Below, piece after piece: positions 1-9,189 of a stretch of DNA of 64,000 bases. The stretch is from contig NZ_JAEDAL010000008.1 of NCBI RefSeq assembly GCF_016093295.1, positions 62,001 to 126,000 of the forward strand, given 5' to 3'. The notes below the pieces were generated by a model that ran no database searches, had not been told where the DNA came from, and saw only the letters and a program-made list of their open reading frames with translations. The position numbers and the translations under genes are program-made. Each line of letters begins with the position of its first letter. The stretch's first letter is position 1. The DNA is from Inhella gelatinilytica (GTDB lineage Bacteria; Pseudomonadota; Gammaproteobacteria; Burkholderiales; Burkholderiaceae_C).

Positions 1-3
1 GCC

Positions 4-26
4 GACCAGCGCCGCCTGCGCTGGTC
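4..26. terminator. Hairpin at the window edge, possible terminator
   Basis: A perfect 9-bp inverted repeat (GACCAGCGC / GCGCTGGTC) with a 5-nt loop. There is no long T run, so it may be a terminator of a gene left of the window or a simple palindrome. From here to 362 I see no convincing gene. The large repeat starts near 144. Confidence 0.35.
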
Positions 27-362
27 TCGGGTGATGACCTCAACGGTCTCTGTTTGTCTAATCATACGCACAGTCCTATGCCTATCTGGAAGATAAGCGA
101 TGGAACGTGTCCGGTAATTCAGGGGGCTATCTCATACCCTCATGGAGGAATCGAGTGCACTGGTAAGACTCAAGATATCGGCCTGGTGGCTCATGGCACG
201 AGCCATCGCGAGAAGCCTCATGAGCGCTTGCCTCAATGCGCGGGGCCTAAATTGCCAGACGTGTGGGAATTAGCTGGCAACACCCTAGGATGCGCCCTCC
301 AATTGAACCGCTCGGTCAGGCGCTGGCTCGAGAGGTAGAGGCTGAAAACAAAGGGAGAAGAT

Positions 363-1244
363 ATGAAGCTGCGGAGCATCCAACGGCTTGTGATCGCCAT
401 ACTTGTCGTTCTAGCTGCACTTACCGCGTGGTACAGACCACTTCAAGAAATTGCCGACGCTCAAGTTGATGCCGGCCTGAAGCGTGCATTGATTAGCTTC
501 GCATCGGCCCGCGCACTTAACGCCGTGATTTCGGTCTTCCAAGGCACCGAGCTCTCGATAGAACCGCTTGGTGTTGGCGTCACTTTGACGCCAGGTCAAA
601 TCCTCGATCCGGTTAATGATCTGGTCGAGCAGTTCTCTAGCATCATGTTGCTCGCCAGCGTAGCGTTTGGCGTGCAAAAGACGCTACTCGCCATCGGATC
701 TCACTCCGCCATTTCGATTGCAGTCACCGCCATGGCATTGATTTGGGCCCCTCTCTTCTACCGACAAAAGGCACCTTCATTGCTGTCACGCATGCTGGTC
801 GTCCTTCTGATGATTCGGTTCGCCATCCCGGTTGTCGTGGTGGGGAGCGATTGGGCCTTTCATCAGTTCCTGGTCAAGGATTACGACCAGAACCAAGTCG
901 CCCTAAATGAAACCAATGGGAACTTGAGCAAGCAGACGCCGCCGTCCGCCGCTCCCGTGACGCCTCCCCCAGAAGACCCAAGCGAGGAGAAGGGGCTCTT
1001 TGATCGGGTCAAAGAGCGTGCAAAAGCAGCTATCAAACCGCCAAGCATCGATCTACAAGCAATCAAAAAAACGGTTGAAGAACTCCCCGAGAGAGTCCTC
1101 AAGCTGATCGTCGTCTTCCTGATGCAAACCATCATCATCCCCCTTCTGTTGCTTTGGTCGCTCTACAAGATAGCGTCGACGCTCGCACAGCCGAGTAGTG
1201 CTCGCGAACCCACTCCCCCGCCGCAGACGGCACATATTTCCTAA
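363..1244 (+). CDS. Multi-pass inner-membrane protein of the duplicated GTPase module (copy 1)
   Basis: A 293-residue protein of unknown function. Hydrophobic segments lie near residues 8-24, 95-115, 118-132, 143-165 and 245-270, so it should be an inner-membrane protein. A proline-rich hydrophilic linker (around TPPPEDPSEEK) separates the first group from the last helix. The ATG follows a good Shine-Dalgarno (AAGGGAGAAG). It is the first gene of the module, 247 bases before the DUF2868-like gene. A near-identical copy lies at 36023-36904, with few substitutions. I recognise no family. Its constant linkage to the GTPase suggests a membrane partner, which is inference. Confidence 0.85.
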   Translation: MKLRSIQRLVIAILVVLAALTAWYRPLQEIADAQVDAGLKRALISFASARALNAVISVFQGTELSIEPLGVGVTLTPGQILDPVNDLVEQFSSIMLLASVAFGVQKTLLAIGSHSAISIAVTAMALIWAPLFYRQKAPSLLSRMLVVLLMIRFAIPVVVVGSDWAFHQFLVKDYDQNQVALNETNGNLSKQTPPSAAPVTPPPEDPSEEKGLFDRVKERAKAAIKPPSIDLQAIKKTVEELPERVLKLIVVFLMQTIIIPLLLLWSLYKIASTLAQPSSAREPTPPPQTAHIS

Positions 1245-1491
1245 CCAATTCCCAGCAAGATATGCGTCGGTGTCTTCTGGTGCCGCCCCCGACAAGATCA
1301 AGTCCAGCATCAGCGAATGGAGCACACCATCGAAGCAGGCTCCGAAAATGCGCATCCGCTGTATCCAAGGCAGCGCATCTAGTTCGGCCGCACTGAATTG
1401 GGAGAAGCGGATGGCGTATCGACTGCTATCAGTTGGCAGGGTTCTTTCGCCAAAGGCAGGCTTCATGAGCTTGCCGTGAGGTCCACGAAAC

Positions 1492-2964
1492 ATGGCACGA
1501 CTTTCAGAACAAGAAGCCCTGGCGATCTGTGTCGTTCGAAGCATCGAGCAGTCCGCTCAAAGCAGCGGACTTTGGACAAAGACTGAAGCCACGAAGGCTA
1601 CCCAGGCAGCCCTGGACCTCACGGGGGCACGCGCCAGCTTTAGTGAGATGCTTGCACGCCGAGCACAGTGGGCGATCAATCATCTGGCACAGCGCTCACC
1701 CGAACAGGCTCTTCGGATTAAAGATCCCAAGTGGCTTGGCGCCGCCGCATGGCTCCTTTGCGCTGCTGCGTTTCTCGCCGGTTGCGCGACGGACCACCTT
1801 GCATCAGGCAAGCAAGTGAACGTCGTTGAATACAGTCTCGTCGGTTTATTCCTCTGGAATTTCTTCGTTTACTTTTTTGTTCTCGATGGCCTCGCACGCA
1901 CGTTGCTTCTCGGTGCCCCTAGGTCACCCAGTGTGATCAGCGAATCGATCGCAAAACTCCGCTTCAGGTCAGCGCTCAAGATCAGCGGCCAGCGGACGCG
2001 CGGTTGGTTGTTGGCGTGCCAGGAACGCTGGATTCAGCTGTCGCGTACATTGAGCACCTGCCGAACGAACGCTGCATTCCACGGAGCAGCCGTCTGCTTT
2101 GCGTTAGGGGTCTTGGCTATGTTGTATTGGCGCGGTCTGCCTACGCAGTACCAAGCTAGTGTCGCCGGCAGCACTTGGCTAGATATCGAGGTCACCTACC
2201 AAGTCTTCACATTCATCGTCACTCCTGGCGCACGACTGTTTGGCCTTCAGATCCCCAGCCCCGAGGATGTGGCAACGCTGCACGCCAACGCAAACAGCCT
2301 CGAGCTAGCCCGGGGACTATTTCACCTGCATGCTGCTTCTTTGGCGGTGTGGGTTCTGATTCCACGGACCCTACTGGCCCTCATCAGTTTGATCAATCTT
2401 TGGCGGCTACGCCGAGCGTTTCCCCTACCAATCACTGCTGCCTACTTCACCGCGCTTCGATCCGTTTGGCGCGGTCAAAAGATCGCCGTGGCGATCGTCC
2501 CCTTTCGATACGAGATGTCACAGCAGGCAAGACTTAACCTCCAAAAGATGTTGGAGCGAGGCTTCGGCCTCTCGGTTGACATTTCGATTCAGCAACCGGT
2601 GCTGATGGGAGACAACCCAGCCGACTGGAAGCAGTCGCTGAACAAACAAGGCCACGTTGCCGTCATTCCAGTCTTCAATGTAGCCGCCACTGCCGAATCC
2701 AATGCTCATGGGGTCTTTTTGACTCGATTGCGATCTGCAATCGACGCCGAAACTCCCCTGGTCCCCATCGTCGATACGGCGGCTTTCACACAGGAGGACC
2801 CTAGGCGTCTCCCTGAGCGCCAAGCGCAGTGGAGACGGATTCTGGACAAAGTGCATACAGAGCCACTTTTTCTGGATCTCGAGAGTGGCACCGAAGGTGA
2901 TATTTCTACCTTCCAGAACAGGATGAACCGTGATGATTCAACCCGGCCGCACCAGCCAAGTTGA
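1492..2964 (+). CDS. DUF2868-like membrane protein (copy 1)
   Basis: 490 residues. Four hydrophobic stretches are visible (about 83-101, 112-133, 200-215 and 283-310), followed by a roughly 150-residue soluble C-terminal domain. Layout, and pairing with an overlapping downstream DUF3482-type GTPase, are as known for DUF2868 proteins in Beta- and Gammaproteobacteria, and that pairing is my main ground for the name. The function of the family is unknown. The stop overlaps the start of the GTPase by 35 bases, so the two are probably translationally coupled. The ATG at 1492 follows a GAGGT element. The second copy is at 37152-38624. Confidence 0.8.
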   Translation: MARLSEQEALAICVVRSIEQSAQSSGLWTKTEATKATQAALDLTGARASFSEMLARRAQWAINHLAQRSPEQALRIKDPKWLGAAAWLLCAAAFLAGCATDHLASGKQVNVVEYSLVGLFLWNFFVYFFVLDGLARTLLLGAPRSPSVISESIAKLRFRSALKISGQRTRGWLLACQERWIQLSRTLSTCRTNAAFHGAAVCFALGVLAMLYWRGLPTQYQASVAGSTWLDIEVTYQVFTFIVTPGARLFGLQIPSPEDVATLHANANSLELARGLFHLHAASLAVWVLIPRTLLALISLINLWRLRRAFPLPITAAYFTALRSVWRGQKIAVAIVPFRYEMSQQARLNLQKMLERGFGLSVDISIQQPVLMGDNPADWKQSLNKQGHVAVIPVFNVAATAESNAHGVFLTRLRSAIDAETPLVPIVDTAAFTQEDPRRLPERQAQWRRILDKVHTEPLFLDLESGTEGDISTFQNRMNRDDSTRPHQPS

Positions 2965-4528
2965 GCAGGACAAGAGCATTCACATCTTCGTTGCCGCGCA
3001 CACCAATGTCGGTAAGACGGCACTGCTGCGCACCATCCTCGGGAAGGATGTCGGCGTCGTTGAAGATGCCCCAGATATCACGAGCGCAACAGCGTCCCAC
3101 AGTCTTGTGGCGGATGCCGATGGGAGCGCACTGCTGATCTGGGATTCGCCAGGCTTCGGCGATAGCTTTCGTCTGGCCCGCCGATTCCGGCTTCGCTATC
3201 GGTGGTTGACTTGGCTGGTGCGCGAGGTATGGGACCGAAGGGTTCAGCCATCCCTTTGGCGTAGCCAGCGACTCGTGCTTGATCTGCAGAAGCAGGCGGA
3301 CATCGTTCTCTATCCCGTGAACTTACTAGAACGCCCTGCTGAGGCTGTCTATGTTGCCCCGGAACTTGAAGTGCTGGGCTGGACCGGAAAGCCAGTGGTC
3401 GTAATCCTGAACCAAAGCGGCTCAAGAGGTGACGCCATCAGCAGGATCGCCGAGTGGCGGGAGTTTCTGGGTGGCTTCCCTGCCGTGAGGTCAGTGATTG
3501 ACCTTGATGCATTCACACGGTGCTGGCTTCAAGAGCTGAAGCTCTTCGAGGAGATTGGTCGCCTGCTTCCCGATACATCGCATCAGAGTTACCAGCGACT
3601 TGCAAAAGTCCTAACAAGCGAGCATCTGAAACGCTTCGATGAATCGATCGCTGCCATCGTTGACCACCTGATGCAGACTGCTGGAGATCGCGCCGAGTTG
3701 GACACAGCATGGTTTAGCGGCGTGGCCGAAGCGATAGATCTGGTTCGCAACAAGCTGCCCTGGGGGAAATCCAAAGAACAACGCCCCCAGGAGCGCGCCA
3801 TGGAGGATTTGGCGCAAAGACTGGCAACGCGCGTTAGCGACCTCGCCAATCGGTTGGTCGCGATCAATCGCCTAAACGGCGTGACCTCCGCAGACGTACT
3901 CCGCGTAGCAGCGACGCACATGCGCGTGGATGGCCCGTTGAATGCATCGACCGTATCACTAGTCGGTAGCGTAGTTTCCGGGGTATTGACCGGTTTGAGC
4001 GCGGACTTGATTTCTGGCGGCTTGACCCTTGGCACAGGCGCGCTGGTTGGCGGAGTAATGGGTGCTCTGGGCGGCGCAGTGATCGCTCAGGGGTACAACG
4101 TGCTCACGAGCAAGGACAAGAAGGTGATCCGCTGGAGCCCCAAGTCCATCTTCGACGCGCTCGACAACTCCATCCTGCTGTATTTAAGCGTCGCCCACTT
4201 CGGTCGGGGTCAAGGAGACTGGCGGAAGAAGGATGCCCCATCGCAATGGTCATCGGCCGTACTCCATGCAAGAGGACGCTACCAATATCGTTTAGATCAA
4301 CTATGTAGCGCTGACGGCTTGATGGCGAATGCGCAGCGTGATCGGCGAGAGTACACACTGGTGGTACGGGGTTTACTGCAGGAAGTTTTGATTCACCTCT
4401 ACCCAAGCGAGAGTGCTGTCTTGAGTTCCGAGGGACCGGCATACGCCAACTGGGACGGCCTTGACACGCGCGGATCCAAAAGAGACCCTCAACGAAATTC
4501 CGGCGAACCTTTGCACACCCCAACTTGA
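2930..4528 (+). CDS. DUF3482-like GTPase with altered C-terminus (copy 1)
   Basis: 532 residues with a P-loop at about 23-31 (AHTNVGKTA), a G3-like DSPGFGD near 72-78 and a G4-like NQSG near 156. A glycine-rich hydrophobic pair of helices near 340-385 probably inserts into or touches the membrane. This matches the family long annotated as DUF3482 GTPases, which occur beside DUF2868 proteins. GTG (2930) and ATG (2933) are adjacent possible starts, both inside the upstream gene. Compared with copy 2, the last conserved residues are SEGP. Copy 1 then reads 28 unrelated residues before its stop, so this end is a rearranged tail. The role is unknown. Membrane-linked stress or defence GTPase is inference. 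Confidence 0.82.
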   Translation: MMIQPGRTSQVEQDKSIHIFVAAHTNVGKTALLRTILGKDVGVVEDAPDITSATASHSLVADADGSALLIWDSPGFGDSFRLARRFRLRYRWLTWLVREVWDRRVQPSLWRSQRLVLDLQKQADIVLYPVNLLERPAEAVYVAPELEVLGWTGKPVVVILNQSGSRGDAISRIAEWREFLGGFPAVRSVIDLDAFTRCWLQELKLFEEIGRLLPDTSHQSYQRLAKVLTSEHLKRFDESIAAIVDHLMQTAGDRAELDTAWFSGVAEAIDLVRNKLPWGKSKEQRPQERAMEDLAQRLATRVSDLANRLVAINRLNGVTSADVLRVAATHMRVDGPLNASTVSLVGSVVSGVLTGLSADLISGGLTLGTGALVGGVMGALGGAVIAQGYNVLTSKDKKVIRWSPKSIFDALDNSILLYLSVAHFGRGQGDWRKKDAPSQWSSAVLHARGRYQYRLDQLCSADGLMANAQRDRREYTLVVRGLLQEVLIHLYPSESAVLSSEGPAYANWDGLDTRGSKRDPQRNSGEPLHTPT

Positions 4529-4650
4529 TCAGGCCCCAAACGGCACTGCCATCTCCTGTTGCGCTCCAGGTTTGACGTTCGGCTGGTTGCCCGGGAGAAG
4601 TCAGATCGAAACTGTTCCGCCTGGCTCCCAGTCCGCATGAATCAAGGCTT

Positions 4651-6300
4651 GTTGGCGCCGACTGAAATTTGACCCACCGGGGGTGCGGACAAAAACTTGG
4701 ACTGTTTATGCGACGAGCCCCATGCGCCGCCGATGCTCGGCGGGACTACGAAAGCCCAGAGAACGTTTGATCCGAGCCTCGTTGTACCAGCGAATGTAGG
4801 CATCCAGCGCTGCTACGAATTCCTCGATGCTTGTCGCGAGCCAGTCGCGAGCGAAGAACATCTCGATCTTGAGGCGCCCGAAGAAGCCCTCGCACGCCGC
4901 GTTGTCAGGCGAGCATCCCTTGCGTGACATCGAGCGAATCAACTTCGCATCAGCGATTCGAGTCAACCAGCCTGGCCATCGATAGTGGCCGCCTCGATCG
5001 GAGTGCACCACCGGCCGCTCGACACTGACTGCCACCTTTTCGATCGCAGAGTCCAGCATCGTGTTGACCAACTCCGCGTTCGGCCGGGTGCCGATCGACC
5101 AGCTCACGACCATGCCGTCGAAGCAATCGATCATCGGCGAGAGATACACCTTGCCAGCCGGAATCTGGAACTCTGTGATGTCGGTGAGCCACTTCTCATT
5201 CGGCGCGCCGGCACTGAAATCTCGGTTCAGCAAGTTGTCAGGTGCTGGACTGATCTCACCCATGTAGGAGCCGTACCGACGGCGTTTGCTAGTCGCAGCG
5301 ACCAAGCATTCCTGCTTCATCAGACGGCGCACGACCTTCTCCGAGACACGGACACACTGATTGGTCAGCGAAGCGTGGAGCCGCCTGTAGCCGTAGCAGC
5401 CATAGTTGCTCTCGAAGATGTTGGCCATAGCCTGACGCACGTCTGCGTACTTGTCGGCCACTCCGAGTCGGGCCCGATGGTAGAAGTAGGAGCTGCGCGG
5501 AAGGTCCACTTCGCGCAGCAGCTCTGTCACCGTGTAGGTGGACCTCAGGGCATCAACCAGCAGCGTCTTCTCCCGGTTCGTCAGGGGCTGCTGATTGATG
5601 CCCAGCTCTTTTTTTACGAGCTCATTCGCCTTCTTCAATACGTCCTTCTCGAGCTGCAGCCGGCGGATGTCTTGTTGCAGCGTTTCGATCTGCTGTTCCA
5701 GTTCCGATCGGTCTAAGCTTGCGGGGGTGCCTTGTTTGCGCCTCATGGATGCGGGTGCGTCGTGGCCGAGTAATTGACTCTTCCACTTGTACAGCGAGCC
5801 ACGCGACACACCAACCTCATCCGCCACAGCCTGCGCGCTGGCCGGGCGCGTGCACAAGGCAACCACAGCAGACTGCTTGACTTCGGGGGCCAAAGTCTGA
5901 GCACGGCCAACAACGCGTGTGCGTTGTGGTTGGACTTCATACAGCCAGGTCGACAGCAATGTTCTGCAGGGATAGCCCAGTGACTTGATCGTCGCCGCGA
6001 TGCACTGGCCATGCGCGAAGTAGTGCTCGACAGCCTGCGCCTTCTGAGCCTGAGAAAACTTCCCCGGCCGCGTGTAGCCGGCTGGAAGGTCGTGGCGCTG
6101 CTCGTACTCTCTGTACCAGGCCTTGAGTGCGTTCTTCGTCGGATATCCCAGCTGCCGGATGGTCAACCCGATGCGCTTGCCCAGCTTGATGTACAGCTGC
6201 ACTGCACGGAGCCGATCCTCGTATGAATACATGAACTACCTCCTGGTAGTCCAAGAAATCGTCCGCACCCCCCCATTGTCAAATTTAGATCGGCGCCAAC
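4651..6300 (-). mobile_element. IS3-family insertion sequence, apparently intact
   Basis: Imperfect terminal inverted repeats: 4652-4673 reads TTGGCGCCGACTGAAATTTG and the complement of 6278-6299 reads TTGGCGCCGATCTAAATTTG. The similarity continues inward through GGGGTGCGGAC and CTTGGACT. One transposase gene fills the element. I see no convincing target-site duplication, so it is either old or one flank has been rearranged. A related end-like hairpin lies at 40124-40179. Confidence 0.85.
4706..6232 (-). CDS. IS3-family transposase, single ORF
   Basis: 508 residues. Helix-turn-helix segments occupy the first 170 residues, followed by a leucine-rich coiled coil (about 180-225) and an rve-type integrase core. 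Catalytic DDE candidates are the Asp in WLTDITEF, the Asp in VHSDRGGHY and the Glu in CEGFFGRLK. Many IS3 elements need a -1 frameshift between orfA and orfB, but here the whole protein is one open frame. It catalyses cut-out and reinsertion of the surrounding element. The ORF ends just inside the left terminal repeat. Confidence 0.9.
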   Translation of the reverse strand: MYSYEDRLRAVQLYIKLGKRIGLTIRQLGYPTKNALKAWYREYEQRHDLPAGYTRPGKFSQAQKAQAVEHYFAHGQCIAATIKSLGYPCRTLLSTWLYEVQPQRTRVVGRAQTLAPEVKQSAVVALCTRPASAQAVADEVGVSRGSLYKWKSQLLGHDAPASMRRKQGTPASLDRSELEQQIETLQQDIRRLQLEKDVLKKANELVKKELGINQQPLTNREKTLLVDALRSTYTVTELLREVDLPRSSYFYHRARLGVADKYADVRQAMANIFESNYGCYGYRRLHASLTNQCVRVSEKVVRRLMKQECLVAATSKRRRYGSYMGEISPAPDNLLNRDFSAGAPNEKWLTDITEFQIPAGKVYLSPMIDCFDGMVVSWSIGTRPNAELVNTMLDSAIEKVAVSVERPVVHSDRGGHYRWPGWLTRIADAKLIRSMSRKGCSPDNAACEGFFGRLKIEMFFARDWLATSIEEFVAALDAYIRWYNEARIKRSLGFRSPAEHRRRMGLVA

Positions 6301-6546
6301 ACTTGACCCCGACGGAGTTCAAGCAGCAACGCCGCCAAGACCTGCATCCCGCCGTCTTCTAGGAATGACTGTCTCGGAAATCCCGAGCAGGTCACCCCTA
6401 GAGAATCGAAGGTGAAGATACGGATGAACCCACAAGGGACGCGACGGTGAATCAAACCACGAAGACCATCAGGACAGCGGTACTGGTGTTGGCAGCCCGC
6501 GATCTCAGTCTACTGACGTCGATTCTTGGGGACGCAACTGCTGCGT

Positions 6547-6813
6547 TCAGAACGGCACGTCGTCATCCGCTTCTGAAAACGGCCTTGCTCCCTCAGCCTG
6601 GCCTGTAATGTTCGAATCCAATCCGACATCGCCAAGGGCCGCCTCCAAGGCTTTCTCGACCGCGTCGATCCGCGCCTTGCAGACCTTGTACGCATCAACT
6701 GACTCCGTAACGATAGTCAGCAGGTCATCGACATTCGGCTCTCGCTGCGTACGCAGCGTCTCGGCGTGACGCTGTAGGACTGCATATGCGCCTTTGAAAG
6801 TCTGCTCGGTCAC
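6547..6813 (-). CDS. xseB: Exodeoxyribonuclease VII small subunit-like protein
   Basis: 88 residues, helical, with the spacing of an XseB small subunit. It starts four bases inside the end of the large-subunit gene (ATGA overlap at 6810-6813), a typical coupled arrangement. XseB binds XseA in a multi-subunit enzyme that degrades single-stranded DNA to oligonucleotides. Sequence similarity alone is weak, and neighbour and size carry the call. The acidic C-terminus (EADDDVPF) resembles tails of single-strand-DNA-interacting proteins such as SSB, which is suggestive only. Confidence 0.7.
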   Translation of the reverse strand: MTEQTFKGAYAVLQRHAETLRTQREPNVDDLLTIVTESVDAYKVCKARIDAVEKALEAALGDVGLDSNITGQAEGARPFSEADDDVPF

Positions 6814-8573
6814 TTTGGCGTCTCCTCCTTGAAAGCTTCGGTCCGGGCTCGCATCCGGCCATCATGGAACTCTATTTCGATTCGTACGCCCAGAGGCGCG
6901 CCGGTCGCACTACTGATTACGGCACCGCCCGGCGACCTGACCAGCGCAAATCCCCGACCGAGGGTCTTCTGCGGCCCCTGCCCTGTGATCTCGCGAAAGA
7001 GTGCCGTGGCGTTGCTTGACGCGTCGGCAATCCATCGCCTGGATCCAGCGCCAACTGCGACCATGGCTTGATTCGCCCCATCTTCCGCGCGCCGCACCTG
7101 CACCTCTGTGCGATCGGTGATGACTGCCCATGCCTGATCGGCCTGCTCGCTCGCCAATCGCATTGACTGTCGAACTCCAGACCGAATCTCGGCATCCAAA
7201 ACAGGGAGCGCCATACGCGCCTCGGTTACTTGCTTCGAGGCGTGCTGTCGAACGAGGAATAGTCCGCCGCGTGTGATGTCCGACGCGGCGCGCACTGCGT
7301 ATAGGCCTCCGAGCCGGACCGCCGAGAGGAACTCATCGGTCTGCCGGTTTGCAGTCATTACTTCTCGCCGTGCGCCTGTACGCACAACAGCCCCAGCTCG
7401 CTCGACGTTTTGCCGAGCGGCATCCAGCACGCGGCGCGCCTGGTCTTCGATCGCGTGCCATAAGGCCTCGGCAGAGCCGGCTCGCTGCCGGATGACAGCC
7501 TCGATGCCAAGGATGACCTTGGATGGAGTATCGAAACAACGATTGGCGACTTCGTCGAGGATCGTGCTGTCCCGTTCGTGGCCGATGCCAGTGAGCACGG
7601 GTACCTTGAGTTCGCAGACGCAGCGTGCCAGGTCATAGTCGTTCAGCCACGCAAGGTCGTTGACTGCGCCACCGCCGCGGATGATGACAATTGCATCCAG
7701 CGGCGGCCTGCGCTCTGCAGTCCAATCGTGCAGGCGGCGCAGCAGTACTTGGCGGATCTCCGCAGCCGCACCTTCTCCCTGAAACCGGCTGTGGATGTAG
7801 GTGAACTCGCAAATTCCGGCACGCTCTAGGCGCTGTGCCTCGGCCTGAAAGTCACCAAGTCCAGCAGCCCCCTCGGGAGCCACGACCAGCACCCGATTGA
7901 AGTCCCAAGGGGATGGCAGGCGCCGGTTGGCTTCAAATAGGCCGTCGCTTTGCAGGCGTGCCCGGATCTCGCGCTTCCGCGCCTCCAGATCACCCACCGT
8001 GTAATCCGGATCGATCTCGTCGATGACGAGGCTCAGGCCGTACAGCGGATGGACTTGCGGCCTCGCACGTACCATCAGCTTGATGCCTGGACCGAGCACA
8101 GCACCCGTGGCTCGCTCAAACGCGGGCACGATCTTTTGGGCCGTGTCGCCCCAAATCAGCGCTCGAGCCTGGGCCCTGGGGGAGCCAACGGCATCGCGCT
8201 CGGCGACCTCTAGATAGACCACGCCCTTGCGAAGATCCGCCTTTACCACGTCAACCGTGGTCCAGACGCCAGCGCGATACGCCTGAGCAACGGCTTCGGC
8301 CACGCCGCCGAGCAGTCTAGACAAAGATATTGCGCTACGCCCCGCGTTGCTGATCACGCCACCGTGACGATCCGCAAGCACAAAGGTCGAGGGTACCGTC
8401 AGGGTGACGTCGGACTTCGCCTGCGCCGCGCCTCCAGCTAACCACTGAGTGAAGAGCGCCACATCCCTGCCCGGCGGCACAAACCAACGGCGAGCCTCCG
8501 GGTCCCAGCGCGCACCAAGGTTCTTGACCTGCTCTCGGTCCTTGTACTCAGTGGTGAGGTAGGTCTTCGTCAT
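6810..8573 (-). CDS. xseA: Exodeoxyribonuclease VII large subunit with N-terminal DUF5710 domain
   Basis: 587 residues, longer than the usual roughly 450 for XseA. Residues 1-46 (TYLTTEYKDREQVKNLGARW onward, then RRWFVPPG) are a DUF5710-type domain. An OB-fold region follows, then the XseA catalytic core (RVLVVAPEGAAGLGDF, IIRGGGAVNDL, GIGHERDSTILDEVA, about 225-350) and a long alpha-helical tail. The enzyme degrades single-stranded DNA with the small subunit encoded immediately downstream. The DUF5710 fusion and island setting mark it as an accessory version, not the housekeeping gene. It may process plasmid or phage DNA intermediates (inference). Confidence 0.88.
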   Translation of the reverse strand: MTKTYLTTEYKDREQVKNLGARWDPEARRWFVPPGRDVALFTQWLAGGAAQAKSDVTLTVPSTFVLADRHGGVISNAGRSAISLSRLLGGVAEAVAQAYRAGVWTTVDVVKADLRKGVVYLEVAERDAVGSPRAQARALIWGDTAQKIVPAFERATGAVLGPGIKLMVRARPQVHPLYGLSLVIDEIDPDYTVGDLEARKREIRARLQSDGLFEANRRLPSPWDFNRVLVVAPEGAAGLGDFQAEAQRLERAGICEFTYIHSRFQGEGAAAEIRQVLLRRLHDWTAERRPPLDAIVIIRGGGAVNDLAWLNDYDLARCVCELKVPVLTGIGHERDSTILDEVANRCFDTPSKVILGIEAVIRQRAGSAEALWHAIEDQARRVLDAARQNVERAGAVVRTGARREVMTANRQTDEFLSAVRLGGLYAVRAASDITRGGLFLVRQHASKQVTEARMALPVLDAEIRSGVRQSMRLASEQADQAWAVITDRTEVQVRRAEDGANQAMVAVGAGSRRWIADASSNATALFREITGQGPQKTLGRGFALVRSPGGAVISSATGAPLGVRIEIEFHDGRMRARTEAFKEETPK

Positions 8574-9189
8574 GCGTGGCGGCGAAGGCTAATTCCTGAG
8601 GACACGAGGCGGGGAATGTTGGGGCATGAGGAAAAGGGTACTCGAAGAACGGGCGACTTGAGCATCCGGTCAACCCGCGCGTGCGCCTGAGCGTACCTAG
8701 ATATCAATGGCCCGCACCTCGGTACTCGTACCCAAACCACAAAATTTCTAAGGGACACGCACAGCGGGCACGCTACAAAGACAAAGCGCAGACTCTCCGC
8801 GGCCCATCCACGGCAAAAATCCAAGCGCCTCCAGGATGCAGGCGACATCGCCTGCTACCGCGGTGCCGGCCCCCTCGGCAGCAGGACGTCGTGCGGCCAC
8901 ACGCCGAACCAGACTGACGGCTAGGTCGTGATTTGCTCCGGCAGGCAGCACTTCGGTTACGGCGCAGCGGATGCGCAATTGCACGTCAAGCCGAGCATCG
9001 CAGCGCGTAGTCATCACAGTTCCCGTCGGAAGGAGGTGCTTTCATGATCGAGCCAACGCGTCAAGCCGACGACCACCTAGAGTGCCGAGCCTCTAAGGAA
9101 AGGATGCTGGGTCTCCCGCCTTGGGGAGATGTCGCTCTTTCCTATGCAGATCCTGGCATCAGCGGCAAAACATACCCACACAATACGTC
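8574..9189. other. Divergent intergenic region with a strong orphan Shine-Dalgarno
   Basis: This region separates xseA (minus) from the methyltransferase-HNH gene (plus). A strong AAGGAGGTG at 9030-9038 lies just before an ATG at 9044. That frame (MIEPTRQADDHLECRASKER and on) is open to 9436 but is not the frame of the methyltransferase. Either a short leader peptide is made or a frameshift has split the N-terminus of the next gene. Nothing else in the region resembles a gene. Confidence 0.5.

Larger units (their letters stand above)
144..4437 (+). repeat. Large direct repeat, copy 1 (three-gene GTPase module)
   Basis: Aligned by eye, this stretch matches 35685-40097 in the same orientation with a constant offset of 35,660 from about position 220 onward. 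Between 144 and about 205 the offset is 35,541, so copy 1 lacks about 119 bases present in copy 2 near 35750-35868. The ends of that gap carry short similar GCGAGA-type sequences. Homology stops in the last codons of the GTPase gene, where copy 1 runs into unrelated sequence. Confidence 0.93.
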
